Shown here in pieces: positions 1-8,874 of a DNA stretch of 64,000 nt (positions within the stretch are counted from its first letter, which is position 1; every line of letters begins with the position of its first letter). The notes below the pieces were generated by a model. The model was not told where the DNA came from, did no database searches, and saw nothing but the letters and a program-made list of their open reading frames with translations. The DNA comes from Streptomyces sp. ISL-94. GTDB taxonomy: Bacteria > Actinomycetota > Actinomycetes > Streptomycetales > Streptomycetaceae. The DNA is taken from contig NZ_JAGGOZ010000013.1 of the NCBI RefSeq assembly GCF_018614075.1, forward strand, positions 1 to 64,000, read 5' to 3'. Made by a program: the position numbers and the translations under genes.

Positions 1-119
1 ATCTCCAGACAGGACCTAGGGCCGCCTCCTTCGCCGCACGGCGCCTCCGCCGGGTGGGGGTGCACGACCGCGGCAGGGGCCGGCGTGCGGGGGTCAGGGC
101 GCAGAGGGGGCATGGGCCC

Positions 120-1808
120 TCAATGGAGCAGGGGCTGTTCGCCGCTTTCGGGCAGGACGGTGAAGCGCAGGCGGGAGGGGTGGGCGGAACCGGTGCGGAG
201 GATCTGCAGGCTGGGCCGGGGAGCCGTCGTCAGCCACGGGCTCTCCGTCGAGCCGGAGTTGGGCAGATGGTTCGGGAAGTCACTGCCGGCGATCATCAGC
301 GCGAGGCGGTGGCCCGGGCGTACCCGGTAGCCGGTGTGGCTCAGGGCGATCTCCACCTCACCGGGCCTGTCGGCCTGGAGGCAGCCGCGCACGATCAGGC
401 GCGCCGTGCCGTCCGGCGACAGGTCGAGGAGGCGGACGAACACGTCGAACGTGGGTGCCGTGCTCTCCACGTGGAGCACCGCGTGGACCGGTCCGGCCAG
501 GTCGAGCGGGGTGTCCGAGGCGGCGCTGGTGAAGACCAGCACGTCGTCCCGGTCGAGTGTGCGGCGCTCGTCCACGTGGTCGCGCAGCTGCATGAAGGTG
601 TCAGCCGCGGCCGACGGTACGAGATCGTCGGGGTCGTACCGCCACTGCGCGAACTCCGTTCCGGCGGCCGGGTGAGGGGCGAGCTTTCCACCCGGGACCG
701 TCCCGGCGGCGGCCGCCGGGTCGCCGAGGTACAGCTCGGTCTCGGTGGCCTGCGGCAGCGGCCACGTGTGCGCGGTGCGCCAGCCCACGTGGCCGAGCTT
801 CCAGCACACCCGGGGCAGTGACTCGGGCTGGGCAGTCCCCTTGAGGAAGACGTCGAAGAACTCGATCGCGGGACCGGTGTAGGCGTCCAGCATGCGTTCG
901 AGGGCGCCCTCGTCGGCCAGATGGTCGGCCTCGGTGGACACCGGGGCGTGCTCCAGGAAGTAGTTCTCGTGGTCGGTCGTGTCGGCGATCAGGTACTGTA
1001 CGGCGGCCCAACCGGGGCACTTGGCCAGCTCCGTGTAGTCGCGCATATGGGCGATGCCGAGGTTGTCGAACCAGCCCACGCAGTGCAGCACGGGTACGGG
1101 ACGAGCGTCGTAGGGGTGCGGGCCGTTGTACGGCGCGAGGGGGATGCCGCCGACGATGAGGTCGAAGCCGGCCGAGCGCTTCCCGATCGCTTCGAACGCC
1201 TCCTCGTAGGCGGCGACGATGGGCCGCCTTGTGAGATCGAGGTCGAACTCGTAGATGTCGTTGTCCGTCCACACCTGCGCCTGGTAGGTGGCCCCCTCCA
1301 GCCACAGGGGCTGCCGCCCGGAACCGGAGTCGTAGGTGGCGATGCCCGGGGCATTCGTGGTGCAGGTCACCCGGGGCACGATGGCGCGGAGCGCGGGGTG
1401 TTGGCTGGTGACCGCCGACCACTGGGTGAAGCCGTAGTACGAGTCGCCGAACATGCCCACGATCCCGTCGGACCAGGGCTGGCGGGCGATCCACTCGATG
1501 GTGTCGTAGCCGTCGTCGACCTCTCCGGTCCAGCCCAGCGTCCGGCCCTGTGAGCGGAACTTGCCGCGGACGTCCTGGACCACCACGGCGTAGCCGTGCG
1601 CGGTGAAGCGCTGCGCGATCTTGTCGAAGAACACATATCGGCTGTTCTTGTCATAGGGCAGTCGCGCCAGCACCACCGGCGCCGGACTGTTCGGATCGGC
1701 GCCGTAGACATCGGTGGCCAGCAGGACTCCGTCTCGCATGCGCACCATGTGCTGCTGCGCGTGGGGAGGAACCGGCTGCGGGCCGACGTGCAGGACGGCA
1801 AGGCTCAT
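120..1808 (-). CDS. CocE/NonD family (S15-like) hydrolase
   Basis: Predicted alpha/beta hydrolase of the CocE/NonD (X-Pro dipeptidyl-peptidase S15-like) family, 562 aa. Members hydrolyse esters or N-terminal acyl groups; the substrate here is unknown. The N-terminal part shows the family pattern: a VRMRDGVLLATDVY strand near residue 25, a VVQDVRGKFRSQG segment near 77-88, and the nucleophile elbow GDSYYG with Ser123. GWFD further on would supply the catalytic Asp. The C-terminal third reads like the jelly-roll domain of the family. No signal peptide is visible, so it is probably cytoplasmic. An in-frame ATG at 1865 exists, but ATG 1808 is chosen because GGAGGGCC lies just upstream. It is divergent from a TetR gene that probably controls it. 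Confidence 0.85.
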   Translation of the reverse strand: MSLAVLHVGPQPVPPHAQQHMVRMRDGVLLATDVYGADPNSPAPVVLARLPYDKNSRYVFFDKIAQRFTAHGYAVVVQDVRGKFRSQGRTLGWTGEVDDGYDTIEWIARQPWSDGIVGMFGDSYYGFTQWSAVTSQHPALRAIVPRVTCTTNAPGIATYDSGSGRQPLWLEGATYQAQVWTDNDIYEFDLDLTRRPIVAAYEEAFEAIGKRSAGFDLIVGGIPLAPYNGPHPYDARPVPVLHCVGWFDNLGIAHMRDYTELAKCPGWAAVQYLIADTTDHENYFLEHAPVSTEADHLADEGALERMLDAYTGPAIEFFDVFLKGTAQPESLPRVCWKLGHVGWRTAHTWPLPQATETELYLGDPAAAAGTVPGGKLAPHPAAGTEFAQWRYDPDDLVPSAAADTFMQLRDHVDERRTLDRDDVLVFTSAASDTPLDLAGPVHAVLHVESTAPTFDVFVRLLDLSPDGTARLIVRGCLQADRPGEVEIALSHTGYRVRPGHRLALMIAGSDFPNHLPNSGSTESPWLTTAPRPSLQILRTGSAHPSRLRFTVLPESGEQPLLH

Positions 1809-1842
1809 GAAGGCCCTCCAGGGGAGCAAACCTTTAGAAAAC

Positions 1843-1878
1843 AACGTGATATAACACCGTTGCATTCAAGTGCATTCA
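1843..1878. promoter_or_regulatory. Candidate TetR operator between CocE-type hydrolase and tetR
   Basis: The 102-bp divergent intergenic region holds an imperfect dyad, AACGTGATATAACACCGTT (1843-1861), followed by two copies of TGCATTCA (1861-1868 and 1871-1878) spaced 10 bp apart. This is the obvious place for the TetR-family product to bind and control both directions. It is inferred from position and symmetry only. Confidence 0.4.
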
Positions 1879-1910
1879 GCGTCAACCCCCACTGAGCTAG
1901 GTTTGCTTCC

Positions 1911-2477
1911 ATGCCGATCGACGTCGACGAAGTCCAGCGCCGCAAGGCAATCGCCCAAGCGACCCTCGCGGTCGCCGCCCGGGACGGCACGCACGCCATC
2001 ACCATCCGCGCCGTAGCCAAGGAACTCGGCGGATCCACGGCGATGGTCACCAACTACGTGCCCACCCGGACGGATCTGATCACCAACGCCGTCCGCGCGG
2101 CGGAGTCCCGGTGGCGGGACGACCTGGAAGCCCGCGTGGGCGACCTGACCGGGGCGGACTTGTTGCGGGCCACGGTGGAATGGCACCTCAGCACGGAACC
2201 CGAGGACCTGCTGCTCCGTGCGCTCTGGGTCGAGATGCTCTCGTCGGCGCACACCGACCCCAACGGGGTCGACCGTCGGGAGCCGCGCGCATCACGCCAG
2301 GAGTTCCTCGACCTGTCCACCGCCGCAGGAGTGCCGGACGCCGACCTCGCCGCCGACGTCCTCTCACTGCTGACCCGCGGCTACTACGTTTCCACCATGG
2401 AGGAGCCGACCTACTGGACCGCGGAGCGGGCCGGGCGCGTTGCCAAAGCGGTTGTGGACGCCCTCATCGGCGGCTGA
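1911..2477 (+). CDS. TetR/AcrR family transcriptional regulator
   Basis: A 188-aa TetR-type repressor. The N-terminal helix-turn-helix is visible at about residues 8-55 (AQATLAVAARDGTHAITIRA, then AKELGGSTAMVTNYVPTRTD). The rest is the variable ligand-binding and dimerisation domain, including a WHLSTEPEDLLLRALWVEM helix. The ATG start is 102 bp from the divergent CocE-type hydrolase start. TetR regulators usually act on the gene divergent to them, so this hydrolase is the likely target; the ligand is unknown. Upstream spacing is too short for another gene. Confidence 0.85.
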   Translation: MPIDVDEVQRRKAIAQATLAVAARDGTHAITIRAVAKELGGSTAMVTNYVPTRTDLITNAVRAAESRWRDDLEARVGDLTGADLLRATVEWHLSTEPEDLLLRALWVEMLSSAHTDPNGVDRREPRASRQEFLDLSTAAGVPDADLAADVLSLLTRGYYVSTMEEPTYWTAERAGRVAKAVVDALIGG

Positions 2478-2801
2478 GTGGGCGGGTGAACCTGTCCGCG
2501 GTGCCGGTGAACCGCTGTCGACGTGGCCCGGTCCCGTCCTCCGGCTTCCCGGCCGGGCCGCCCAGCCCTTCGCACCACCGCACCCTGCTGCGCCAGGGAC
2601 GTGCACGGGAGGAGCGAGTCACCGGAGCCTTCGCCCTTCACTTCGCCGAACCCGCTCCAGTTCCAGAACGTAACGCGAGATAACAGACCACATCTCACGC
2701 AATGTCACTCCGGATCGTTCCGGATGCCTTGCGCGACGCTCCCCCACTACCTTGTCGACGGCGCCCGTCAGACCGACCCGTCCGGAGCCCGGGGAGCAGC
2801 G
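2478..2801. other. Intergenic region upstream of the LuxR-SARP regulator
   Basis: 324 bp without a convincing gene. It contains an inverted repeat at 2674-2699 (arms CGCGAGAT and ATCTCACG, 10-bp spacer, one mismatch). A repeated TCCGGAT follows at 2710-2716 and 2720-2726, 10 bp apart. CTACCTT near 2748-2754 could be a -10 element about 50 nt before the regulator start. SARP targets usually carry direct heptamer repeats near the promoter, so the TCCGGAT pair may be an autoregulatory site; this is inference. Confidence 0.4.
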
Positions 2802-3917
2802 ATGCCGACGACCGCCACCACCGACCGCCCAACTGCCGCCGCGCTCGGGCATCAGGAGCGCAAGGTGCTCTCCGCGGTCGGCTGCGGCCTGCGCGACGAC
2901 GAGATCGCCGCCGCCCTCGCCATCCCCGAGGACGCGGTGGCCGAACACCTCGCGCGGATCCTCGCGAAGCTCGGTCTGCGCGACCGGGCCGCCGCCATCG
3001 TCCACGCCTTCGACTGCGGCCTGGTCGTCCCCGGACGGGGCCCCCGCACGCGGTCGGTGAGCCCGGTGCTGCGGACCGCCGCCGACCGAGCGGCCGGGCC
3101 GAAGGTACAGATCTCCGTGCTCGGACCCCTGCAGGCATGGCAGGGCGGGCGGCCCCTGAACCTCGGGCATCTGCGCCGGCAAGCCGTACTGGCGGCGCTG
3201 GCGCTGTGCGCGGGGCGGACCCTCAGCCGGCAGGAACTGCTCGACGACGTATGGGGGATGGAGCCGCCGGTCGCGAACGTGGTGCCGGTATACATCTACC
3301 GATTGCGCAAGGCCCTGCGCATCGGGGACAGTCCGGACTCGGTCATTGAGCACGCCCGGTGTGGATACCGGCTGGTCTCCGGCGCAGTCGACGTGGACGT
3401 GGCACGCATGGAGGAACTGGTCACCGACATCGGGACGGCCGATCGAGCGGGCGACCCGACCGAGGCGGTCCGCCTGTGTGCCCAGGCGCTGGAGCTGTTT
3501 CGCGGGGAGCTCCTGGCCGGTTTGCCCGGGCCGCTCGCCGAACTGGAGCGGATGCGGCTCACTGAGCGCAGGGTCGCCCTCATGCAGCGGAAGTTGGAGT
3601 GGCAGCTGCGGCTGGGCCAGGAATCGGAAGCAATCGCCGAGCTGGTCGCTCTGTCCGCGGCGCACCCCGTGAACGAGCCGTTGGCCGCGATGCTGATGCG
3701 GGCGCTGTACCGGAACGGCCGACAGGCCGACGCATTGACCGTGTTCGATCGCGCCCGCCGCCGTCTGGCCGACGAGTTGGGGGTTTCTCCGAGCCGGATG
3801 TTGCGGCGCACGCACCAGATGATTCTGCGCGGCGACGAAGCCGGCCTCGGCCTCACCCCCTTGGCCGGGTGGCCGCGGACACGTGAGCTGCCCGTGCCAC
3901 CGACAACGATCGTGTAG
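2802..3917 (+). CDS. Hybrid LuxR-type HTH / SARP (BTAD) transcriptional regulator
   Basis: 371 aa with an unusual layout. Residues about 17-75 look like a LuxR/NarL-type helix-turn-helix, with HQERKVLSAVGCGLRDDEIA followed by AILAKLGLRDR-like residues. A linker of about 25 residues leads to an OmpR-type winged helix (about 101-195, from VQISVLGPLQAWQGGRPLNL). A bacterial transcriptional activation domain follows (about 197-345), including RGELLAGLPGP and ADELGVSPS. The last two are the classic small-SARP arrangement; the first HTH is extra. SARPs activate secondary-metabolite or other cluster genes in actinobacteria. ATG 2802 is chosen for its GGGGAG site. It sits directly before a group of exported enzymes and may activate them; this is inferred from position. 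Confidence 0.85.
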   Translation: MPTTATTDRPTAAALGHQERKVLSAVGCGLRDDEIAAALAIPEDAVAEHLARILAKLGLRDRAAAIVHAFDCGLVVPGRGPRTRSVSPVLRTAADRAAGPKVQISVLGPLQAWQGGRPLNLGHLRRQAVLAALALCAGRTLSRQELLDDVWGMEPPVANVVPVYIYRLRKALRIGDSPDSVIEHARCGYRLVSGAVDVDVARMEELVTDIGTADRAGDPTEAVRLCAQALELFRGELLAGLPGPLAELERMRLTERRVALMQRKLEWQLRLGQESEAIAELVALSAAHPVNEPLAAMLMRALYRNGRQADALTVFDRARRRLADELGVSPSRMLRRTHQMILRGDEAGLGLTPLAGWPRTRELPVPPTTIV

Positions 3918-4059
3918 GTGCCCTCGCACCGAGCCGCTGCTTGCGCCGGGGACCCTTGTCCCCCCTGAAAACCCACAAGCCCCTCCCACCCCGTGGCAGC
4001 GCCGGCATCCTCCGCACATGGCGCTCCGCACACTTCACTTCACGACGGAAAGGCACACC

Positions 4060-5721
4060 ATGGCAAGACATGGCTTATACCGGGTGTACACCAGACTGGC
4101 CGTTGTCGCCGGTATATGGGCGTTGGCCATCGGGATGACCACCTCGGTTGCCATCGCCCAACCCGGGCCTGTTCCGAGCCCGGGCGATGACCGGTTCGGC
4201 GTCTCCCGCTATTTCAGTGGCCCCCAGGGGTTGGCCATTGCGACCGAGCCGTGTGATCCGGCCGGCCCGACGGCGACCGACGGCATCATGGCCGACCAGC
4301 TCAACCCACAGCTGCGCGCGAAGATGGCCGGCTACCTGAACGCCTACAAGGTGTCCTGCGCGCGGATGGTCACGCAGGCGGTGAAGGACCGGGGGCTCAA
4401 CCCCAGAGCCGCGACGATCGCCATCGCCACGATCATCGTGGAGAGCAGCATGAACAACTACTCCCAGGCCGTCGACTACACCAGCCTGGGCCTGTTCCAG
4501 CAGCAGGACTGGTGGGGTACCCGGGAAGAGCGTCTGAACCCGGCGCACGCCACCAACGCCTTCCTCGATGCGATGGAGCAGCAGTACCCGGGCGGCTCGT
4601 GGAACAACGAGGCGATCGGCGAGGTGTGCTGGCACGTCCAGCGACCGAGAGAGGACCTGCGCGGCCTGTACGCGATCGAGGCGGACGACGCGGCGCTCAT
4701 CGCCAACGCGCTGTGGTCCGGTATGGGCGGCGGCCCCAAGCACCCGTACGCCTCGGGCCGGGTGGTGTCCGGGCGGTCCGCGGACGGGCGGCTGGAGGCC
4801 TTTGCAGCTGGTGCCGATGGCGTGTACCACGCGTGGCAGACCGCAGTGAACGGCAGTTGGTCGCCATGGCGGTTCGAGGGCGGTCCGCGCAATGCGCAAC
4901 TGGCGGTAGCGTCCAATGCGGACGGCCGGCTGGAGTTGTTCGCGCTGTCGGACAGCACGTTCGATCACATGTGGCAGACCGGGCCCAGTGCGGGCTGGTC
5001 CGCCTGGGAGAACTTCGGCACCGGAGGGTACCGACTGGCGGCGGGCAGCAATGCCGACGGCCGTATCGAGGTGTTCGCATCCAATGCCAATGGTGTGTTC
5101 CACCGCTGGCAGACCGCGCCCAGCGGCGGTTGGGCCCACTGGGAAGGTGCCGGCGGCGGCCCGGCCAATGCACGACTTGCCGTCGAGAACACCCCCGACG
5201 GGCGACTCGAAGTGTTCGCGCTGTCGGACTCGACGTTCGAGCACCTGTATCAGACCGGCGTCAACGGCGGCTGGTCCGCCTGGGAGAACTTCGGCGGCGG
5301 CGGACACGCCGTCGCCGCCGGCTACAACCAGGACGGCAGGCTCGAGGTGTTCGCCTCCAACGCCCAAGGTGTGTTCCACCGCTGGCAGACCAGCCCGGCC
5401 TCGTGGTCGGAGTGGGCGGGCACCGGCGGGATCTCCAACGCCGAGCTGGCCACCTCGCGGTCGGTCGACGGCCGGGTCGAGGTGTTCGCGATCAATGCCG
5501 GCACCGCGAGCCACGCCTGGCAGACCGGCCCGAACGCGTCGTACTCGCAGTGGGAGACCTTCGGTGGCGGTGGCACCGGGATCGGGGCGGGCAACAACGC
5601 TGACGGTCGCATCGAAATCTTCGGTACCAGCCACGCCGGCATCTATCACAGGTGGCAGACCGGGTTCACCACATGGTCGGAATGGGGCTGGCTGAACGAT
5701 TCCGGGCCCGCGATCAACTAG
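4060..5721 (+). CDS. Secreted lysozyme-like protein with seven-repeat PLL-like lectin propeller
   Basis: 553-aa exported protein. A signal peptide occupies about residues 1-33. Residues about 75-225 form a lysozyme-like domain, recognised from IAIATIIVESSMNNYSQ with candidate catalytic Glu128 and the downstream SLGLFQQQ. This pattern occurs in actinobacterial and phage-tail transglycosylase or muramidase domains. From about residue 233 to the end there are seven repeats built on (A)DGR(L/I)EVFA, HxWQT and GWSxWE, matching the PLL-like (DUF346) seven-bladed propeller. PLL lectins bind fucose and O-methylated sugars, so this part probably targets the enzyme to a glycan. ATG 4060 follows GGAAAGG. 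Cleavage of peptidoglycan is inferred, not shown. Confidence 0.8.
   Translation: MARHGLYRVYTRLAVVAGIWALAIGMTTSVAIAQPGPVPSPGDDRFGVSRYFSGPQGLAIATEPCDPAGPTATDGIMADQLNPQLRAKMAGYLNAYKVSCARMVTQAVKDRGLNPRAATIAIATIIVESSMNNYSQAVDYTSLGLFQQQDWWGTREERLNPAHATNAFLDAMEQQYPGGSWNNEAIGEVCWHVQRPREDLRGLYAIEADDAALIANALWSGMGGGPKHPYASGRVVSGRSADGRLEAFAAGADGVYHAWQTAVNGSWSPWRFEGGPRNAQLAVASNADGRLELFALSDSTFDHMWQTGPSAGWSAWENFGTGGYRLAAGSNADGRIEVFASNANGVFHRWQTAPSGGWAHWEGAGGGPANARLAVENTPDGRLEVFALSDSTFEHLYQTGVNGGWSAWENFGGGGHAVAAGYNQDGRLEVFASNAQGVFHRWQTSPASWSEWAGTGGISNAELATSRSVDGRVEVFAINAGTASHAWQTGPNASYSQWETFGGGGTGIGAGNNADGRIEIFGTSHAGIYHRWQTGFTTWSEWGWLNDSGPAIN
4756..5700 (+). repeat. Seven propeller-blade repeats in the lysozyme-like protein
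   Basis: Seven coding repeats of about 135-150 bp. Each encodes xxDGR(L/I)E(V/L/I)F(A/G), a HxWQT-type strand and a GWSxWE turn. Odd and even blades alternate in spacing and in the FGGGG motif. The same unit recurs in the proteins at 9933-11444 and 11541-13571. Confidence 0.85.
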
Positions 5722-5764
5722 CCGCTTCGATCTGGATCCGATCCGGGAATGAGAGCTCCGGAGG

Positions 5765-5820
5765 GCGCCCGCCGCCGTCCCGCAGACCGCACCAGCGGCA
5801 GGCGGGACGACGGCGGGCGC
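5765..5820. terminator. Strong hairpin between convergent genes
   Basis: Arms at 5765-5783 and 5802-5820 pair over 19 bp with one mismatch around an 18-nt loop. The hairpin lies between the converging ends of the lysozyme-like gene (5721) and the acylase/esterase gene (5898). A bidirectional terminator is the simplest reading; there is no U-tract. Confidence 0.65.
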
Positions 5821-5842
5821 TTGACGTCGGGCGCTTGACGTC
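5815..5842. repeat. Tandem 14-bp direct repeat
   Basis: Two perfect adjacent copies of GGGCGCTTGACGTC (5815-5828 and 5829-5842), followed by a third GGG. The first copy overlaps the right arm of the hairpin. It is probably a slippage product, though TTGACGTC twice at 14-bp spacing could also be a protein-binding site. Confidence 0.6.
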
Positions 5843-5897
5843 GGGTACGGGGCGCGCCTGCTGAACAAGGGTGTGATGCGGCGCGGCCCTGGGGAAG

Positions 5898-8534
5898 TCA
5901 GGAGGCGAAGGCCCTTTCCAGCCTGGGAATCAGGTCCCGGAGATCCTCTTCCCAGCAGCCGGCGTTGTGGCCGCCGTTGCACTGGGTGCCCCAGCCGGAT
6001 CCGTCACCGTAGTTGACGTAGTAGTAGGGCATGCCCAGGACGTCCATACGGGCCTTGACGTTCTTGGCCGCGCCGGCGAGCCAGAACTCCATGTCGAGAG
6101 GCGAGCCGCCTCCGTCGCCCACGTAGAGGGAGACCCCGATTCCGGCGAGTCGGTCCATGTGCTGGGACGGGTCGACCTCGTTCCACCGCCAGTCGGCGTT
6201 GAACACCGGGTAGGGCGAGCCGAACAGGGCATCGCTGTCCACACCGGGCTTGTAGGGGGAGTCGTTGGGATCGCAGGCTCCGGATGCCGAGCCGCAGATC
6301 GCGCCCGCCGCATCAATGACGGAGGCGACGACGGCCATCCGCAGGTCCATGGAATCGGCCGACAGATCGATGTCTCCCGACAGGGACGCGGTCTGGCTGA
6401 ACAGGTCGGGACGGACCTGCGCGTAGCGGAAGGCCCCGAACCCGCCCATGGAGACACCGGCGACAGCCCTGGACTTCTTGGTGGCGATGGTCCGCAGGTT
6501 CGCGTCGATGAACGGAATCACCTGCTTGAGGTGGAAGTTCTCCCAGTTCTGGGCACCGAGCACCGTCTTCTGGTTGAGCCAGTTGGCGTACCAGCTCCGA
6601 GCGCCGCCGTCCGGGATGACGGTGATCATCTCGTCCGACATGCTCAGCGCCGGATAGGTCTGCTGGACCGGGTCGTCGGGCGAGCCGTGCAGGACCAGGA
6701 TGAGGCCGAAGGGGACGCTCTGGCACATCGTCACCGTGGCGTTGAGGCCCAGGTCGGCCGCCCTGCTGTTGTCGGCGAACAGCAACTGCCCCATGGTCTG
6801 CGGTGTGAAGCCCTTCCCCGGCAGGCCGTCGGTGCCGTTGATCCGGTTCTGCGCGGTCAGGATCAACTCCTGGGTCCGCAGCGACCGAGGCGCCGACATG
6901 TCGCCCATCACCCGGGGGAAGGACAGCGGCTGCTCGGGGTTGGCCAGCCAGGCGCTGTCGTTGGCGTTGCCCACGAAGTCGGACCGGATCAGGCGTGGCT
7001 GCTTGTGCGGGTCCAGCAGCCCCGGCGCGACCGCGTTCGGGTCATCGGGCCAGTCGCACGCGCTGCGCTTGCCGTCGAAGATGGAGATCGGCGGCACGTT
7101 GGGCAGCCGTAGCGACTGGTTGAACAGCAGTTTGCCCGTCTCGGTGAGGCATGACTGCGCGTGCTCGTCGGTGATGTTCGGGGTGGCCTGAATGTCCGCG
7201 TACAGCGCGTTGCCGTTGCGGTCGGAGGCGACGGTGTTGAAGAAGGGGACGCCCTGCGTGGTCTCCAGAGTGTTCACCACGTCGTTGACGTCATGTGCCT
7301 TGTCGAGGCGGAACCAGGTGTTCAACGCCCGCAGGTTGTCCATGTTCACGTCGCGTACCGCGTGCGCGCTGACCGCCCAGGGCAACGAAATGCCCTGGAT
7401 CGATGTGGTGATCGGGCCGTAACGGGTGGACCACAACGTCCTGGTGACCTTGCCGAGGGAGCCGTCCGCGTTCAGCACGTCTACACCGACCTGCTGCGAG
7501 GTCATCTTCTCCCAGGTGCCGTCCACCAGATAGCTGGTGGGGTTGAAGGGATCCACCTGTACGTCGAACAGCCCGAACGGAGCGACCGTGGCGACCGTGT
7601 GGCTCCAGGCGACGTCGTTGTTGTACCCGATGTTCACCGCGGGCAGTCCGAGCAGGCCGGCCCCGGAGACATTGACCTCTCCCGGGATCGTCAGCTGGCT
7701 CTGCCACATCCGGTTCTTTCCCTGCCACGGGAAGTGCGGGTTGGCCAGCAACATGCCGGTGCCGCCGGACACGCCCTGTGAACCGACCGCCAACGCGTTG
7801 CTGCCCATGCTCTGCTGACGGCTCACCGCCATCGCATCGCGGATCTCCGTCGCGGTCTTCGCCGGTGAGGACGCCGGCTGCGCGGCGGCCGACGCCCCCG
7901 GGGGTGCGGCGTTCACCTGACCGTCCAGCAGCGCATCGGCGCTGCCCATGATGATCTCGGCGTGTGCGTGCCGGTACACGTCCAGCTCAGTGATCGGCCG
8001 CACCCAGGCCGCACCGCGGCAGGCCGGGTCGGAGATGTTGTTCACGCCCGTCTCGGCCAGGTACCTGTTGTATCCCTGGACGTAGCCGCGAATGGCCTCT
8101 TTGACCTCCGGCTCCGGCCCGTTCGGGGCGGGCTGGCCGAGCAGCCGTTCCACCACCCGGTTGTCCTTGATCCGCTGGAAGTACAGGTCGCTGTTGAGAT
8201 TGGTGGTGCCGTTCTGGTTCTGGCCGGGGCTCGCCCTGCCATCGGGCCCCAGATAACGGGACCTCTGGGCATTGACCATCAGATAGGTGTCGGCCAAGGT
8301 GCAGACGTTGTCCTTGGCCGCCGCGTATCCGTAGCCCGTTCCCAGCCCCTCCCAGTTCGAGGCGATGATGTGCGGGATTCCGTACTCGGTGTAACGGATC
8401 GTCGGCTTGTCCGGCCCCGGTTCGGCGGCAGCCGACCGCGTGGCCGCTGACCCGGTGGCCGCCATCGTGCTCATCACCGCCACCGCGGCCGTGACCGCCA
8501 TGGGCAGCCTCGCTGTGAATCTCCTCCACGCCAT
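5898..8534 (-). CDS. Secreted acylase/esterase chimera (truncated penicillin acylase joined to Ag85-like esterase domain)
   Basis: 878 aa. After a signal peptide (about 1-35), residues to about 605 follow the penicillin acylase/aculeacin acylase (S45 Ntn-hydrolase) family: the conserved [20 protein letters not shown] start, a spacer peptide, then GSNALAVG with candidate nucleophile Ser245 after Gly244, and [11 protein letters not shown] later. The acylase match stops after NATVTMCQ. From [11 protein letters not shown] onward it is an Ag85/esterase-D-like alpha/beta hydrolase with GVSMGGFG (Ser695). The acylase lacks roughly its last 190 residues and the esterase lacks its first strands. ATG 8534 follows GAAGGA. 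Neither activity is assured; an in-frame deletion between two adjacent genes would explain the structure. Confidence 0.8.
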   Translation of the reverse strand: MAWRRFTARLPMAVTAAVAVMSTMAATGSAATRSAAAEPGPDKPTIRYTEYGIPHIIASNWEGLGTGYGYAAAKDNVCTLADTYLMVNAQRSRYLGPDGRASPGQNQNGTTNLNSDLYFQRIKDNRVVERLLGQPAPNGPEPEVKEAIRGYVQGYNRYLAETGVNNISDPACRGAAWVRPITELDVYRHAHAEIIMGSADALLDGQVNAAPPGASAAAQPASSPAKTATEIRDAMAVSRQQSMGSNALAVGSQGVSGGTGMLLANPHFPWQGKNRMWQSQLTIPGEVNVSGAGLLGLPAVNIGYNNDVAWSHTVATVAPFGLFDVQVDPFNPTSYLVDGTWEKMTSQQVGVDVLNADGSLGKVTRTLWSTRYGPITTSIQGISLPWAVSAHAVRDVNMDNLRALNTWFRLDKAHDVNDVVNTLETTQGVPFFNTVASDRNGNALYADIQATPNITDEHAQSCLTETGKLLFNQSLRLPNVPPISIFDGKRSACDWPDDPNAVAPGLLDPHKQPRLIRSDFVGNANDSAWLANPEQPLSFPRVMGDMSAPRSLRTQELILTAQNRINGTDGLPGKGFTPQTMGQLLFADNSRAADLGLNATVTMCQSVPFGLILVLHGSPDDPVQQTYPALSMSDEMITVIPDGGARSWYANWLNQKTVLGAQNWENFHLKQVIPFIDANLRTIATKKSRAVAGVSMGGFGAFRYAQVRPDLFSQTASLSGDIDLSADSMDLRMAVVASVIDAAGAICGSASGACDPNDSPYKPGVDSDALFGSPYPVFNADWRWNEVDPSQHMDRLAGIGVSLYVGDGGGSPLDMEFWLAGAAKNVKARMDVLGMPYYYVNYGDGSGWGTQCNGGHNAGCWEEDLRDLIPRLERAFAS

Positions 8535-8874
8535 CGAGCCGTCCTTCCCCTGTGGCACAGGCCGTCGTGTGAACGCGGCAACGCTAAGGAGGACCGGTGA
8601 AATCTCGATGACGCCGCGGCACCCTCGCGCGCCATCGCCGCCCGGTGACCAGGCCCGCCGCTCCTGACCCGGACTGATCGGCAAGCCCCCCTAGCCGATG
8701 CGCTCCCGCCTGTCAGTCCGCAATCTTCCGGGGTCCCCCGGCCCCCACGCCGCTGCTACCTTCCAGACCGCCCGTTCGCACGGCCCGAGCCGACGGGCCG
8801 GCGCGGTCCGAAGCGGCGCGACGGCCTTCCGCTGCGTCGAGACACATCTTCTTACTCCCGTTCAGGAGGACACG
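8535..8874. other. Divergent promoter region of acylase/esterase and Tat esterase
   Basis: 340 bp without a convincing gene. It separates the divergently transcribed chimera and the Tat-exported esterase. GCTACCTTCC near 8756-8765 resembles the CTACCTT hexamer before the LuxR-SARP gene and could be a -10 element reading rightward. No clear operator dyad was found. Confidence 0.3.

Noticed and set aside
4075-5982. Long open frame (about 635 codons) antisense to the lysozyme-like propeller gene
   Set aside because: Arg/Gly/Pro-rich, no domain, and it mirrors the repeats of the coding strand; typical antisense opening in very GC-rich DNA.
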